Assembly: GCA_963704535.1 (NCBI GenBank)
Contig: OY969916.1
Span: 434,001 to 498,000 of the forward strand
Reading direction: 5' to 3'
From: G963704535 sp963704535
GTDB lineage: Bacteria > Chloroflexota > Chloroflexia > Chloroflexales > Roseiflexaceae
DNA: 64,000 bases
Position 1 is the stretch's first letter; each line of letters starts with the position of its first letter. Shown here in pieces: positions 39,970 through 48,786 of this stretch. A program made the translations under genes and the position numbers. The notes beneath the pieces are model-generated. The model searched no databases, was not told the origin of the DNA, and worked only from the letters and a program-made list of their open reading frames with translations.

Positions 39970-42900
39970 ATGAGCCGCCGCAATACCCGTATCGCCGCCG
40001 TCCTGGTCCTCGTCGCGCTAGTGGCCGCCGCCGTGGTGGCGCTACGCGGCAGGACGCCGCCCGTCGTCGTTCAGGAGCCCACGCCGCTGCCCTCGCCGGT
40101 GCCGACCCGGCCGCGCCTGGACTACACCCCGGTGCCGGAGGGCACGCTCTCGCCGATCGTGGTCCAGCGCTCGCCGGCGCGCGGCGAGGAGCTGTCGCCC
40201 GAAGGCATCGTGGAACTGGTCTTCGACCGGCCCATGAATCAGGATTCGGTCGTGGCTGCCTTTAGCCTGGCGCCGGCGGTGCCCGGCGCGGTCGAGTGGG
40301 CCGACGCGCGGACGCTACGCTTCCGACCGGCCCAGCCGCTCTCGCGCGCGTCGATCTACGACGTGGTGCTGGGCCAGACGGCGCGGGCGGCCGACGGCGC
40401 GCCGCTCAACGGTGCCTACCAGTTCCGCTTCGGCACCGCCGGCTACCTGGAGGTCGGCCAGGTCATCCCGGCCGACGGCGCGCAGGATGTGCAGGCCGGC
40501 TCGGATATCACGGTGATGTTCAACCGGCCGGTCGTGCCGCTGCTGGTGGCCGAGCAGCAGAACACCCTCCCGCAGCCGCTGACGTTCGAGCCGGCGATCG
40601 CGGGCAGCGGCGAGTGGCTCAGCACCGCAATCTATGTCTTCCATCCGGAGGCGCCGCTGGCCGGCGGGACGACCTATACCGGCCATGTGGCCGCCGGGCT
40701 GAGCGACCTGGACGGCAACCCGCTCCAGAGCGAGTACACCTGGAGCTTCGCGACGGCGCGACCGCAGGTGGTGTTTGCGTGGCCGGAGGATGGCGCGGGC
40801 CTGGTCTCGGTCGAGCCGGTGATCACGGTCCAGTTCAACCAGCCGATCGACCAGGTGTCGGCCCAGGCGTCCTTCCACCTACGCGGGGACATTGGCGAGG
40901 TGCCGGGCGCGCTTCAGGTGATCAATGAGACGCTGATCTTTACGCCAAGCCAGCAGCTCCAATTCGACCGCTCATACCAGCTAGTGCTGGACGCGGGCCT
41001 GGGGAGTCGGGGTGGTGGTGCTGGGATGGCCGGCGACTACCGCAGCTCCTTCCGCACCGTGCCGCTGCCGCGGATCATCGGCACCACCCCCGCCGACGGC
41101 GACCGCCAGGCCAACCCCTACACCGACTTCACGATCCAGTTCAACGCGCCGGTCGACATCAACACGGTGATGGCGAACCTCCAGGTGACGCCGCCGCTGT
41201 CGCCGACGCTGGTCTACACCTACTTCAACACCTACGACAACACATTCCATCTGGCCTTCGGCGCCAAGCCCTCGACCGACTACGCCATCAGGATCGGGCC
41301 GAACATCGCCGACCCGTACGGCAACCTGACCGGCCAGGAACTCGACATAAGCTTCCGCACCGCGCCGCTGCCGCCCTCGATCGGGCTGCTGACGCCGAAC
41401 TGGGTCGCGACCTACAGCGCGCAGAACCCGGCGCGGGTCGGGGTCAGCTCGGTCAATATGCGCGAGGCCTCGCTGACGCTGTACCGGCTGGACCAGGAGT
41501 GGATCAAGCAGCCGTACTGGAACTGGGGCGGCCAGGTGCCGCCCGGCGCAACCGAGCTGCGCCGCTGGCGCGCCCAGCTCGATGCGCCCTTGGACGAGAC
41601 ACGGATCAGCCGGCTCGACCTGGTCGAGGGCGGCGGTCGGCTCGATCCGGGCGTCTACCTGCTGAATCTCGACCAGCCGGAGTTGTCGCCGCAGGCGCAC
41701 GTGCTGGTGGTCTCGGATATCAATTTGACGCTCAAGGCCGGCGAGCGCGAGGCGCTGGTGTGGGCCAATAATTTGCAAAATGGCCAGCCGGTGGCGGGCC
41801 TGGCATTGGACTTCTTCGACGAGCAGGGCGCGCCGCTCGGCGCGGCCACCACTAACGACGATGGCATAGCGCGCCTGGGCTTCGAGCGCACCGAGAACCG
41901 CGGCGTGCTGGTGACCGCGGGGCAGCCATTCACCGCCGTTGCGTCGAGCTGGAGCGGCGGGGTTAGCCCGTGGGAGTTTGGGCTCCAGGGGTCGTTTGAT
42001 CTGCCGGAGCTGATCGCGTACGTCTACACCGACCGGCCGATCTACCGGCCCGGCCAGACGGTCGATTTCAAGGGCGTGCTGCGGGCCGAGGATGACGCGC
42101 GCTTCAGCCTGCCGGCGAATCTTGGCGCGGGGCAGGTGACGATCCGCAGCACGACCGGCGAGCAGCTCTACCAGGAAAGCCTCCAGTTGAACCAGAACGG
42201 GACCTTCGACGGCAGCCTGAAGCTGGCCGACGGGGCGGCGCTGGGACCCTACCAGATCGAGGTCAACGCGGGCAATCGCTCGTTCGGCTTCGCGTTCCAG
42301 GTCGCGGCCTACCGCCCGCCGGAGTTCCAGGTCACGGTCACGCCACAGAACGACGAGATCGTACGGGGCATGCAGACAAGCGTTACGGCCGAGGTGGCAT
42401 ACTTTTTCGGCGGCCCAGTGGCGAATGTCCCGGTGCAGTGGAATGTCCTGGCTGGGGCCTACAGCTTCGCGCCGGATTGGGCCGGGCGCTACCAGTTCAG
42501 CGATCTGGATGACCCGTGGCGCTGCTGGGAGTGCTGGTGGATGCCCAGCGTGCCGCCGCAGCCGATCCTTAGCGGCAGCGGCACGACCGACGTGCAGGGC
42601 CGCCTAGTGATCGCGCTGCCAGCCGAGCTGAAAGATGCCGCCGGCGCCCTGATCACCGACAGCGTCCGGCTGACGATCGAGGCGACGGCGACCGGCCGGG
42701 ACAACCAGGTGATCAGCGGTCGCCACGACCTAATCGTCCACAGCGGCCAGCTCTACATCGGCCTAGCGCCGCAGACGTATGTCGGCCAGGCTGGCGAGGA
42801 GCAGAAGATCGATCTGGTGACGGCCGACACGCAAGGGCAGCGGCTGCCGAACCAGGCGCTCGACGTGGAGGTATTCCGGTACACTTGGGAGAATAGTTTC

Positions 42901-45900
42901 ATCCAGGACGCGAGCGGCGCCGGGCGCTGGGACTGGAAGGAGCAGCGGGTATCGGTGGCGCGGATGGCGGCCACGACCGATGGCAATGCCGAGGCGACCG
43001 TGGCGTTCACGCCGACCGAGGGCGGCTCGTACCGGGTCGCGGCGCGCGGGCGCGACGGCGCCGGGCACGAGGTGGGCTCGTCGCTGTTTGTGTGGGTCGC
43101 CGGCGACGGCTACGTCTCCTGGCGGCGCGAGAATAACGACCGGATCTCGCTGATCAGCGACAAGACCGAGTACAAGGTTGGCGAGACGGCCGACATCCTG
43201 ATCCCGTCGCCGTTCCAGGGGCCGCACTGGGCGCTGATCACGGTCGAGCGGGGCGGCATCCTGAGCCACGAGGTGCGCCGGATGGACGGCAATAGCGCGG
43301 TTTACCGGCTGCCGCTGACCGCCGCGCACGCGCCGAATGTGTTTGTCTCGGTGGTGCTGTTTACGGCGCCGGAGGGGCCGGGGCGCCCGGCCGATCACAA
43401 GGTCGGCATTCTGCCGCTGGCGGTGGCGCCGGACCCGCAGTCGTTGCGCGTGGCGATCACACCGAACCCCGCCCAGGCAGAACCGGGCAAGCAGGTGACG
43501 TTTGATGTTCAGGTGACTGATCTGGACGGCCAGCCGGTGGCCGGGGAGCTGTCGCTGGACCTGGTGGATAAGGCGGTGCTGAGTTTGATGCCGCGCACGC
43601 CCGACGCGATCCGCGAGGCGTTCTATGGCCGGCGCCCGCTGGGTATCCTGACGTCGAGCGGGCTGTCGATCTCGGCCGACCGCTTTCAGGAGCAAATCGA
43701 TAAGGATCTGGAGCGCCAGCGGCAGGAGGTGGCGCAGGGCGAGGTGGCTAACGGTGGTGCGGCGGCGGACAGCGCCGCAGCTCCGACGACCATGCCGATG
43801 GGTGCTCCAGCCCCAGCGGCCGCGATGCCGGAGGAAGCCCGGATGGCCGGCGATGCGGCGTACGGTGTGGCGGCCCCCGATCTGACGATCCGCGAGGAGT
43901 TCGCCGACACCGCCTACTGGAACGCCGTCGTGACGACCGACGCGGGCGGCAAGGCGACAATCGAGATCGCGCTGCCCGACAACTTGACCACCTGGGTCAT
44001 GCGCGGCGTAGCGATCACTGGCGACACGCGGGTCGGCGAGGGCACGGTCGAGGTGGTGGCGACCAAGCCGCTGTTGATTCGGCCGGTCACACCGCGCTTC
44101 TTCGTCGTCGGCGATAGGGCCGAGCTGGCGGCCAATGTCAGCAACAACACCGGCGGGCCGCTGGATGTGCGGGTCGCGCTGGCGGCACGTGGCCTGACGG
44201 CGACCGGCGAGCTGACCCAGACGGTGCAGGTGCCGGCGAACGGCGAAACGACCGTGTACTGGCAGGTGACGGCGCAGGATGTCGAGGCGGCCGACCTGGT
44301 CTTCAGCGCTGTCTCCGGGGAGTATGGCGACGCCAGCCGCCCGCGCCTGGCGACCGGGCCGGAGGGGACGCTGCCGGTTTACCGCTACAGCGCGCCGGAG
44401 GTGGTCGGCACGGGCGGGCAGATCGAGGCCGCCGGCTCGCGCACCGAGGTGATCGGGCTGCCGCCGAACGTGGACCCGCGCAACGGCGAGCTGACGGTGC
44501 GGATCGACCCGTCGCTGGCGGCCGGCATGCGCGACGGCCTGAGCTACCTGGAGCACTTCCCCTATGAGTGTACCGAGCAGACGGTCTCGCGCTTCCTGCC
44601 GAATGTGCTGACGGCGCGGGCGCTCAAGGACCTGGGGCTGGCCAACGCCGACCTCGACGCGCGGCTGCCGGGGCTGGTCGAGGAGGGGCTGAACCGGCTG
44701 TACCTGCGCCAGCACGAGGACGGCGGCTGGGGCTGGTGGCCGGACGACGAGAGCAACCCGCACATCAGCGCCTACGTGGTGTTCGGGATGCTGCGAGCCA
44801 AGGAGTCCGGGTTCACCGTGCGCGAGGACAGCCTGACGCGCGGGATGGACTACCTGAACACGACGCTGGTGGCCGTGCGCGACCTGGCCACGACGCCGGC
44901 GGCCAATCAACAGGCGTGGGTGCTGTATGTGCTGGCCGAGGGCGGGCGGGGCGACATAACGCAGCTCGGCGAGCTGTACGACAACCGCGAGAAGCTGGCG
45001 ACCTACGCCCGCGCGTTCCTGGCGATGGCGCTCCAGAAGGCCGGCGCCGAGCAGGGCGACGGGCGGCTGACGACGCTGCTCTCGGACCTGAACAACGCCG
45101 CGATCCTGAGCGCGACCGGGGCGCACTGGGAGGAGGATCACTACGATTGGTGGAGCATGAACACCGACACCCGCTCGACGGCGATCGTGCTGGCGGCGAT
45201 GGTGCGGCTTGACCCGCAGAACCAACTCAACCCGAACGTCGTGCGCTGGCTGATGGTGGCCCGCAAGGATGGCATCTGGGAGACGACTCAGGAGTCGGCC
45301 TGGTCGATCATGGCGCTGACCGACTGGATGGCCTACACCGGCGAGCTGAAGGCCGACTACGACTACGCCCTGTGGCTGAACGACCAGGAGCAAGCGGCGG
45401 GCCATATCGGGCAGCAGGATGTCGATACGCCGATCATCCTGCAAGTCAAAGTTGCGGATCTGTTGCAGGACACCGGCAACCGGCTGACGTTCGGGCGCGG
45501 CGCCGGCAACGGGCGGCTGTACTACACGGCGCACCTGCGGGCGTTCCTGCCGGTGGACCAGATCAAGGCGCTGGACCGGGGCGTGATCGTGCGGCGGCGC
45601 TACACGCTGGCGAGCTGCACCGACGGCTCGCAGTGCCCAGAGGTCGCTGAGGTCAAGGTGGGCGACGTGATCCGGGTCGAGCTGTCGATCGTGGCGCCGA
45701 ACGACCTGTACTATCTGACGGTCGAGGACCCGCTGCCGGCGGGCGCCGAGGCGATCGACACCGGGCTTGAGACGACCAGCGTGCTGGAGCAGGGGCCGTC
45801 GGCGATCGAGCAAGTCCCGATGATGGTCGAAGACGGCGGCGCGCGCATGTCGATCGTCGAGCCGGGTTGGTCGTGGTGGTGGCGCTGGTACAGCCGCAGC

Positions 45901-46086
45901 GAGCTGCGCGACGAGAAGGTGGCGCTGTTCGCCGACTACCTGCCGAAGGGCTCGTACCTGTACAGCTACACCATGCGCGCGACACTGCCCGGCCAGTTCC
46001 ACGTCATCCCGACGACGGCGGGCGAGATGTACTTCCCGGAGGTGTATGGGCGGGCCGACGGGCAGTTGCTCACGATCGGGCGGTAG
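39970..46086 (+). CDS. Bacterial alpha-2-macroglobulin with thioester motif
   Basis: A 2,038-residue exported protein. An N-terminal membrane anchor (residues about 8-26) lacks a lipobox Cys. Four Ig-like/BIG_5 domains follow (about 57-465), then macroglobulin domains with the hallmark YVYTDRPIYRPGQTVDFKG at about 675-695. A low-complexity Gln/Ala/Pro/Met segment at about 1240-1305 has the look of a bait region. TTDAGGKATIEIALPDNLTTW starts the core. The thioester Cys1534-Thr-Glu-Gln1537 is intact, followed by an alpha/alpha thioester-domain helix set and a final domain. Such proteins trap attacking proteases. The usual Gram-negative partner, PBP1c, is not next to it. The ATG has AGGAG seven bases upstream. 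Confidence 0.95.
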   Translation: MSRRNTRIAAVLVLVALVAAAVVALRGRTPPVVVQEPTPLPSPVPTRPRLDYTPVPEGTLSPIVVQRSPARGEELSPEGIVELVFDRPMNQDSVVAAFSLAPAVPGAVEWADARTLRFRPAQPLSRASIYDVVLGQTARAADGAPLNGAYQFRFGTAGYLEVGQVIPADGAQDVQAGSDITVMFNRPVVPLLVAEQQNTLPQPLTFEPAIAGSGEWLSTAIYVFHPEAPLAGGTTYTGHVAAGLSDLDGNPLQSEYTWSFATARPQVVFAWPEDGAGLVSVEPVITVQFNQPIDQVSAQASFHLRGDIGEVPGALQVINETLIFTPSQQLQFDRSYQLVLDAGLGSRGGGAGMAGDYRSSFRTVPLPRIIGTTPADGDRQANPYTDFTIQFNAPVDINTVMANLQVTPPLSPTLVYTYFNTYDNTFHLAFGAKPSTDYAIRIGPNIADPYGNLTGQELDISFRTAPLPPSIGLLTPNWVATYSAQNPARVGVSSVNMREASLTLYRLDQEWIKQPYWNWGGQVPPGATELRRWRAQLDAPLDETRISRLDLVEGGGRLDPGVYLLNLDQPELSPQAHVLVVSDINLTLKAGEREALVWANNLQNGQPVAGLALDFFDEQGAPLGAATTNDDGIARLGFERTENRGVLVTAGQPFTAVASSWSGGVSPWEFGLQGSFDLPELIAYVYTDRPIYRPGQTVDFKGVLRAEDDARFSLPANLGAGQVTIRSTTGEQLYQESLQLNQNGTFDGSLKLADGAALGPYQIEVNAGNRSFGFAFQVAAYRPPEFQVTVTPQNDEIVRGMQTSVTAEVAYFFGGPVANVPVQWNVLAGAYSFAPDWAGRYQFSDLDDPWRCWECWWMPSVPPQPILSGSGTTDVQGRLVIALPAELKDAAGALITDSVRLTIEATATGRDNQVISGRHDLIVHSGQLYIGLAPQTYVGQAGEEQKIDLVTADTQGQRLPNQALDVEVFRYTWENSFIQDASGAGRWDWKEQRVSVARMAATTDGNAEATVAFTPTEGGSYRVAARGRDGAGHEVGSSLFVWVAGDGYVSWRRENNDRISLISDKTEYKVGETADILIPSPFQGPHWALITVERGGILSHEVRRMDGNSAVYRLPLTAAHAPNVFVSVVLFTAPEGPGRPADHKVGILPLAVAPDPQSLRVAITPNPAQAEPGKQVTFDVQVTDLDGQPVAGELSLDLVDKAVLSLMPRTPDAIREAFYGRRPLGILTSSGLSISADRFQEQIDKDLERQRQEVAQGEVANGGAAADSAAAPTTMPMGAPAPAAAMPEEARMAGDAAYGVAAPDLTIREEFADTAYWNAVVTTDAGGKATIEIALPDNLTTWVMRGVAITGDTRVGEGTVEVVATKPLLIRPVTPRFFVVGDRAELAANVSNNTGGPLDVRVALAARGLTATGELTQTVQVPANGETTVYWQVTAQDVEAADLVFSAVSGEYGDASRPRLATGPEGTLPVYRYSAPEVVGTGGQIEAAGSRTEVIGLPPNVDPRNGELTVRIDPSLAAGMRDGLSYLEHFPYECTEQTVSRFLPNVLTARALKDLGLANADLDARLPGLVEEGLNRLYLRQHEDGGWGWWPDDESNPHISAYVVFGMLRAKESGFTVREDSLTRGMDYLNTTLVAVRDLATTPAANQQAWVLYVLAEGGRGDITQLGELYDNREKLATYARAFLAMALQKAGAEQGDGRLTTLLSDLNNAAILSATGAHWEEDHYDWWSMNTDTRSTAIVLAAMVRLDPQNQLNPNVVRWLMVARKDGIWETTQESAWSIMALTDWMAYTGELKADYDYALWLNDQEQAAGHIGQQDVDTPIILQVKVADLLQDTGNRLTFGRGAGNGRLYYTAHLRAFLPVDQIKALDRGVIVRRRYTLASCTDGSQCPEVAEVKVGDVIRVELSIVAPNDLYYLTVEDPLPAGAEAIDTGLETTSVLEQGPSAIEQVPMMVEDGGARMSIVEPGWSWWWRWYSRSELRDEKVALFADYLPKGSYLYSYTMRATLPGQFHVIPTTAGEMYFPEVYGRADGQLLTIGR

Positions 46087-46137
46087 GGGCGCGAACGAGG
46101 AAGGGCGGAACGATGGAGGGAACGGAAGGAACCGGGG

Positions 46138-46235
46138 ACCTGTAGGGCCGGCCCTCCGTGGCCGCCCGCCGCGAACCCGTAGGGCCGGCCCTCCGTGGCC
46201 GCCTCGCCGGGAACCGCGAACCGGGAACCGTGTCA
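46138..46235. repeat. Two family E fragments and GGGAACC heptamers
   Basis: CTGTAGGGCCGGCCCTCCGTGGCCGCC type units at about 46139-46166 and 46179-46202, then GGGAACCGCGAACCGGGAACC (period 7). The remainder of 46087-46384 has no gene. Confidence 0.82.
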
Positions 46236-46384
46236 TTCGATGCGGTTCCCGGTTTTACCACATACGACGGTTTGAGTGGGCATGGCCAATCTCGACGCGA
46301 CATTGCCGACATATCTTCTGATATGGGATTAACCATTCTTATAATGCCAGTATTCGCGTTCTCGCTGTGCAGGTTCAATCCTCG

Positions 46385-46846
46385 ATGACAGAAAAGGATA
46401 CAGAGAAAGGAAACCCTTTGGCTCAAGATCAACCTCCACCCCCCGACCTGGACTACCGCCTCAGACCGCCCGTGACGAACGACGAGTTGAACGATCTCTT
46501 CGACGCCTCCTGGCCAGACCACCGGCGCAGCGACTTCGGCCCGGTGCTGAGCCACAGCCTGGCGTTTGTGTGTGCCTACCAGGCGGGCCGCCTGGTCGGG
46601 TTCGTGAATGTGGCCTGGGATGGCGGCATCCACGCCTTTATCCTGGATACGACCGTCCACCCCGATCTGCGGCGGCGCGGGGTCGGGCGGGAGCTTGTGG
46701 TGCGGGCGGCCGAGGCGGCACGCCAGCGCGGCGTCGAGTGGCTCCACGTCGACTACGAGCCGCACCTGCGCTCATTTTACGAGGGCTGCGGCTTTCGGGA
46801 TACCGAGGCGGGCCTTATGCGGCTGACGCAACTGAGCGAGAAGTGA
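46385..46846 (+). CDS. GNAT-family N-acetyltransferase
   Basis: About 153 residues from the ATG at 46385. A TTG at 46418, preceded by AAAGGAAACCC, is an equally good start and would give 142 residues. The GNAT core is clear: AFVCAYQAGRLVGFVNVAWDG, FILDTTVHPDLRRRGVGRELV (acetyl-CoA loop) and WLHVDYEPHLRSFYEGCGFRDTEAG. Substrate unknown. Its 3-prime end overlaps the convergent DUF4386 gene by 32 bp. Confidence 0.87.
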   Translation: MTEKDTEKGNPLAQDQPPPPDLDYRLRPPVTNDELNDLFDASWPDHRRSDFGPVLSHSLAFVCAYQAGRLVGFVNVAWDGGIHAFILDTTVHPDLRRRGVGRELVVRAAEAARQRGVEWLHVDYEPHLRSFYEGCGFRDTEAGLMRLTQLSEK

Positions 46847-47531
46847 GCGAACTCGGGGCCTTCACCCCTTTCACGAGCAGGTATCCGAGCATCCAGATCT
46901 CGGCGATAGTGGGCGGGATGGCCAAGAAACCGTGGATTTGCTTGCCCAAGTCGGGGAGCAGGAACGCCGCGAGCATATCCAGCAGGTAGCAGATGCCACC
47001 CACGATCAGCACGACGCCCAGCGCCTTGGGGAACATCCCCGACGTGTAGGCGAGATACCCCAGCGGCACCAGCCACAAGCCGAAGAAGATTTGAGCGATC
47101 AGGAAGCCGTAATGCTGCATGTCGAGCAAGAGCAGTACTAGGGCATTCGAACCTGCGGCGCCGAAGGCGGCCACATAGGATTCGTCGGTTGCGACTAGCG
47201 AGGCGGCAAACTGGAAGACATTGTTGAGGCACATGATCGTGGTCGCGATGGCGACGAGGACCACCATTGCCCTGGCCGCGTTCTTGTGTACGTGGTTGAG
47301 CAGCAGGTAGAGGGTCATCGCCAGGAAGACAAAGACTGTCGCTTGGAACAGGTCAGCGACGACGCCAATGCGGATAAGTCCGGTGTTCGCCAGGGCGTTC
47401 GCTGCGGTGGTGGCGGCGTCGCCCGGTACGTACACCTTGGCGAGCACATACCCGTAGGCGAAGCCGCCAAAGATGCCGACAATGAGATAGAGAAGCCCGG
47501 CGATTCTGGCGAGGCGCTTGGGTGAAGACAT
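46815..47531 (-). CDS. DUF4386 family membrane protein
   Basis: 238 residues with six to seven hydrophobic helices. The start (RLARIAGLLYLIVGIFGGFAYGYV) and the middle (QHYGFLIAQIFFGLWLVPLGYL) have the wording of DUF4386 proteins, a membrane family of unknown function often found near regulators or stress genes. The ATG at 47531 has AAGGAG at good spacing. The helix count, length and intact frame suggest a functional gene. No partner is evident. Confidence 0.88.
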   Translation of the reverse strand: MSSPKRLARIAGLLYLIVGIFGGFAYGYVLAKVYVPGDAATTAANALANTGLIRIGVVADLFQATVFVFLAMTLYLLLNHVHKNAARAMVVLVAIATTIMCLNNVFQFAASLVATDESYVAAFGAAGSNALVLLLLDMQHYGFLIAQIFFGLWLVPLGYLAYTSGMFPKALGVVLIVGGICYLLDMLAAFLLPDLGKQIHGFLAIPPTIAEIWMLGYLLVKGVKAPSSLTSRSVASAA

Positions 47532-47577
47532 GTGATTTCTCCTTTTCGCGTATTGGAAGATGTAAAGCGTCCCGGCG

Positions 47578-47635
47578 TGAAACGTGAAACGTGATGCGTG
47601 AGGGCCTTTACTGTTTCACGTTTTACGTTTCACGC
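47578..47635. repeat. Inverted GTGAAAC heptamer arrays
   Basis: CGTGAAACGTGAAACGTGAT faces TTTCACGTTTTACGTTTCACG, then GGGATG, as at 15888 and 33147, but without the GAGTCCCT tail. Confidence 0.88.
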
Positions 47636-47668
47636 CCGCTTTGGGATGAAGAAGAAGTTCAGAGTCGC

Positions 47669-47941
47669 TTACTGTTTCACACCTGACGTATCGGCCTGGC
47701 TGGGTTCAACACGTATGACCGAGAGTAACAGCAGACCTAGATCACGCACTTTTCTGAGCAAGCCATGCAATGCGGCCTGATCGACCACCGGGCCGGTGAG
47801 AAGTGTATCGCCGTTGTCTTCCAGCGTGATGGACAGACCCCCAAACCAGTCTGTCCATTGACGACCCAGATGACCCTTGAGCCGGATCTGATAGACCATT
47901 GGTTGACTTAGATCAGTGTTTGGGTTGAGTTCATTTGACAT
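47669..47941 (-). CDS. Small conserved hypothetical protein
   Basis: 90 residues starting MSNELNPNTDLSQP. The core (VYQIRLKGHLGRQWTDWFGG, then ITLEDNGDTLLTGPVVDQAALHGLL) resembles short bacterial proteins found next to oxidoreductase and regulator genes; no function is known to me. It is compact alpha/beta with no signal peptide. The start at ATG 47941 is not marked by a ribosome-binding site; a Met 11 codons upstream is possible. It follows the NAD(P)-binding protein gene by 38 bp on the same strand, so co-transcription is likely. Confidence 0.72.
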   Translation of the reverse strand: MSNELNPNTDLSQPMVYQIRLKGHLGRQWTDWFGGLSITLEDNGDTLLTGPVVDQAALHGLLRKVRDLGLLLLSVIRVEPSQADTSGVKQ

Positions 47942-47979
47942 AAGCTTATACCGTTTGTGGCCGATCATAACAATCGTGA

Positions 47980-48786
47980 CTACGCCGAGATTGGCGATAT
48001 TGATTCCCCGATAGCAGCAGTGTGCGCGAGCGCCGAAGGTGTCCGGCAGCCAACAATCGCCGGGGCCTCGTGGACCAGTTCGTCGTTCTCGATTGCCGCC
48101 ACCATGAACAAGGCGAAGTCCACGCGGCGCGTGATGTTGCTCTTGAGAATCGGGTCGCCCACGTGCCGGCTCCACACGGGCAAGCCCTGACTTGCGCCCT
48201 CTTCGAGATCGCTGCCGCGCACGATGGTCCAGCGCGTGTCGCTGGCGAACACCCGCCGGCACGCCTCCACCTGGTCGTCGAGGTCGGCGAAGCGAGCAAG
48301 ACGCGCGAGCGGGCCGAAGAGCTTCACGAGCACCTTGAGCTTCCACGAATACACGTCCAGGCCGTCGCGCGTGATGTGCCACCCGCACGAGAACACAAGG
48401 CGCGCATCCGCAGGCGCATAATCGATCACCGCCTGGGCCGTTCCCGTCGAGTACCCGTGGACGCCGCGCGGTACCAGCACAACCAGCACCCCGTCGCAGC
48501 CCGCGACCGCGCGCTTGATGACCTCGCGGTCGTCGGTTGCGCCGGGAACGACGGTGATGCGCCCCTTGAATGCGTTGAGCTTCTCCACGCTTTCCTCCCG
48601 ACACACGCCGACCACCTCGTAGCCCCGATCCAGTGCGTGCTGCACCATGTATTGCCCGAGCTTCCCAGAAGCCCCGACGATGCAAACCTTCATCGCCCCC
48701 GGAGACCCCTGCGTTCGGGCGTCGCCGTCAACTGGCCGTCCCTGGAGTCGTTCTTTATCGCTATTGATCGTTTCTTCCCTGCTCAT
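47980..48786 (-). CDS. NAD(P)-binding atypical SDR protein
   Basis: 268 residues. After about 30 polar residues comes the Rossmann motif VCIVGASGKLGQYMV, then GYEVVGVCREES and GATDDREVIKRAVAGCDGVLVVL. The shape is that of atypical SDR/NmrA-like or NAD(P)H-binding proteins that sense or reduce with NADPH; the Tyr-x-x-x-Lys pair is not evident. The ATG at 48786 has AGGAG seven bases upstream, so it is preferred over one 26 codons earlier. The gene is followed by the small conserved protein at 47669. The role is unknown, perhaps redox sensing. Confidence 0.83.
   Translation of the reverse strand: MSREETINSDKERLQGRPVDGDARTQGSPGAMKVCIVGASGKLGQYMVQHALDRGYEVVGVCREESVEKLNAFKGRITVVPGATDDREVIKRAVAGCDGVLVVLVPRGVHGYSTGTAQAVIDYAPADARLVFSCGWHITRDGLDVYSWKLKVLVKLFGPLARLARFADLDDQVEACRRVFASDTRWTIVRGSDLEEGASQGLPVWSRHVGDPILKSNITRRVDFALFMVAAIENDELVHEAPAIVGCRTPSALAHTAAIGESISPISA

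Noticed and set aside
42763..46236. 1,157-codon open frame on the minus strand
   Set aside because: It is a shadow of the macroglobulin gene caused by high GC; residues are mostly Arg, His and Gln with no domain.
46366..46384. GGTTCAATCC, a match to a tRNA T-loop/B-box
   Set aside because: Flanking bases cannot form the T-stem and no anticodon or acceptor arm is found.
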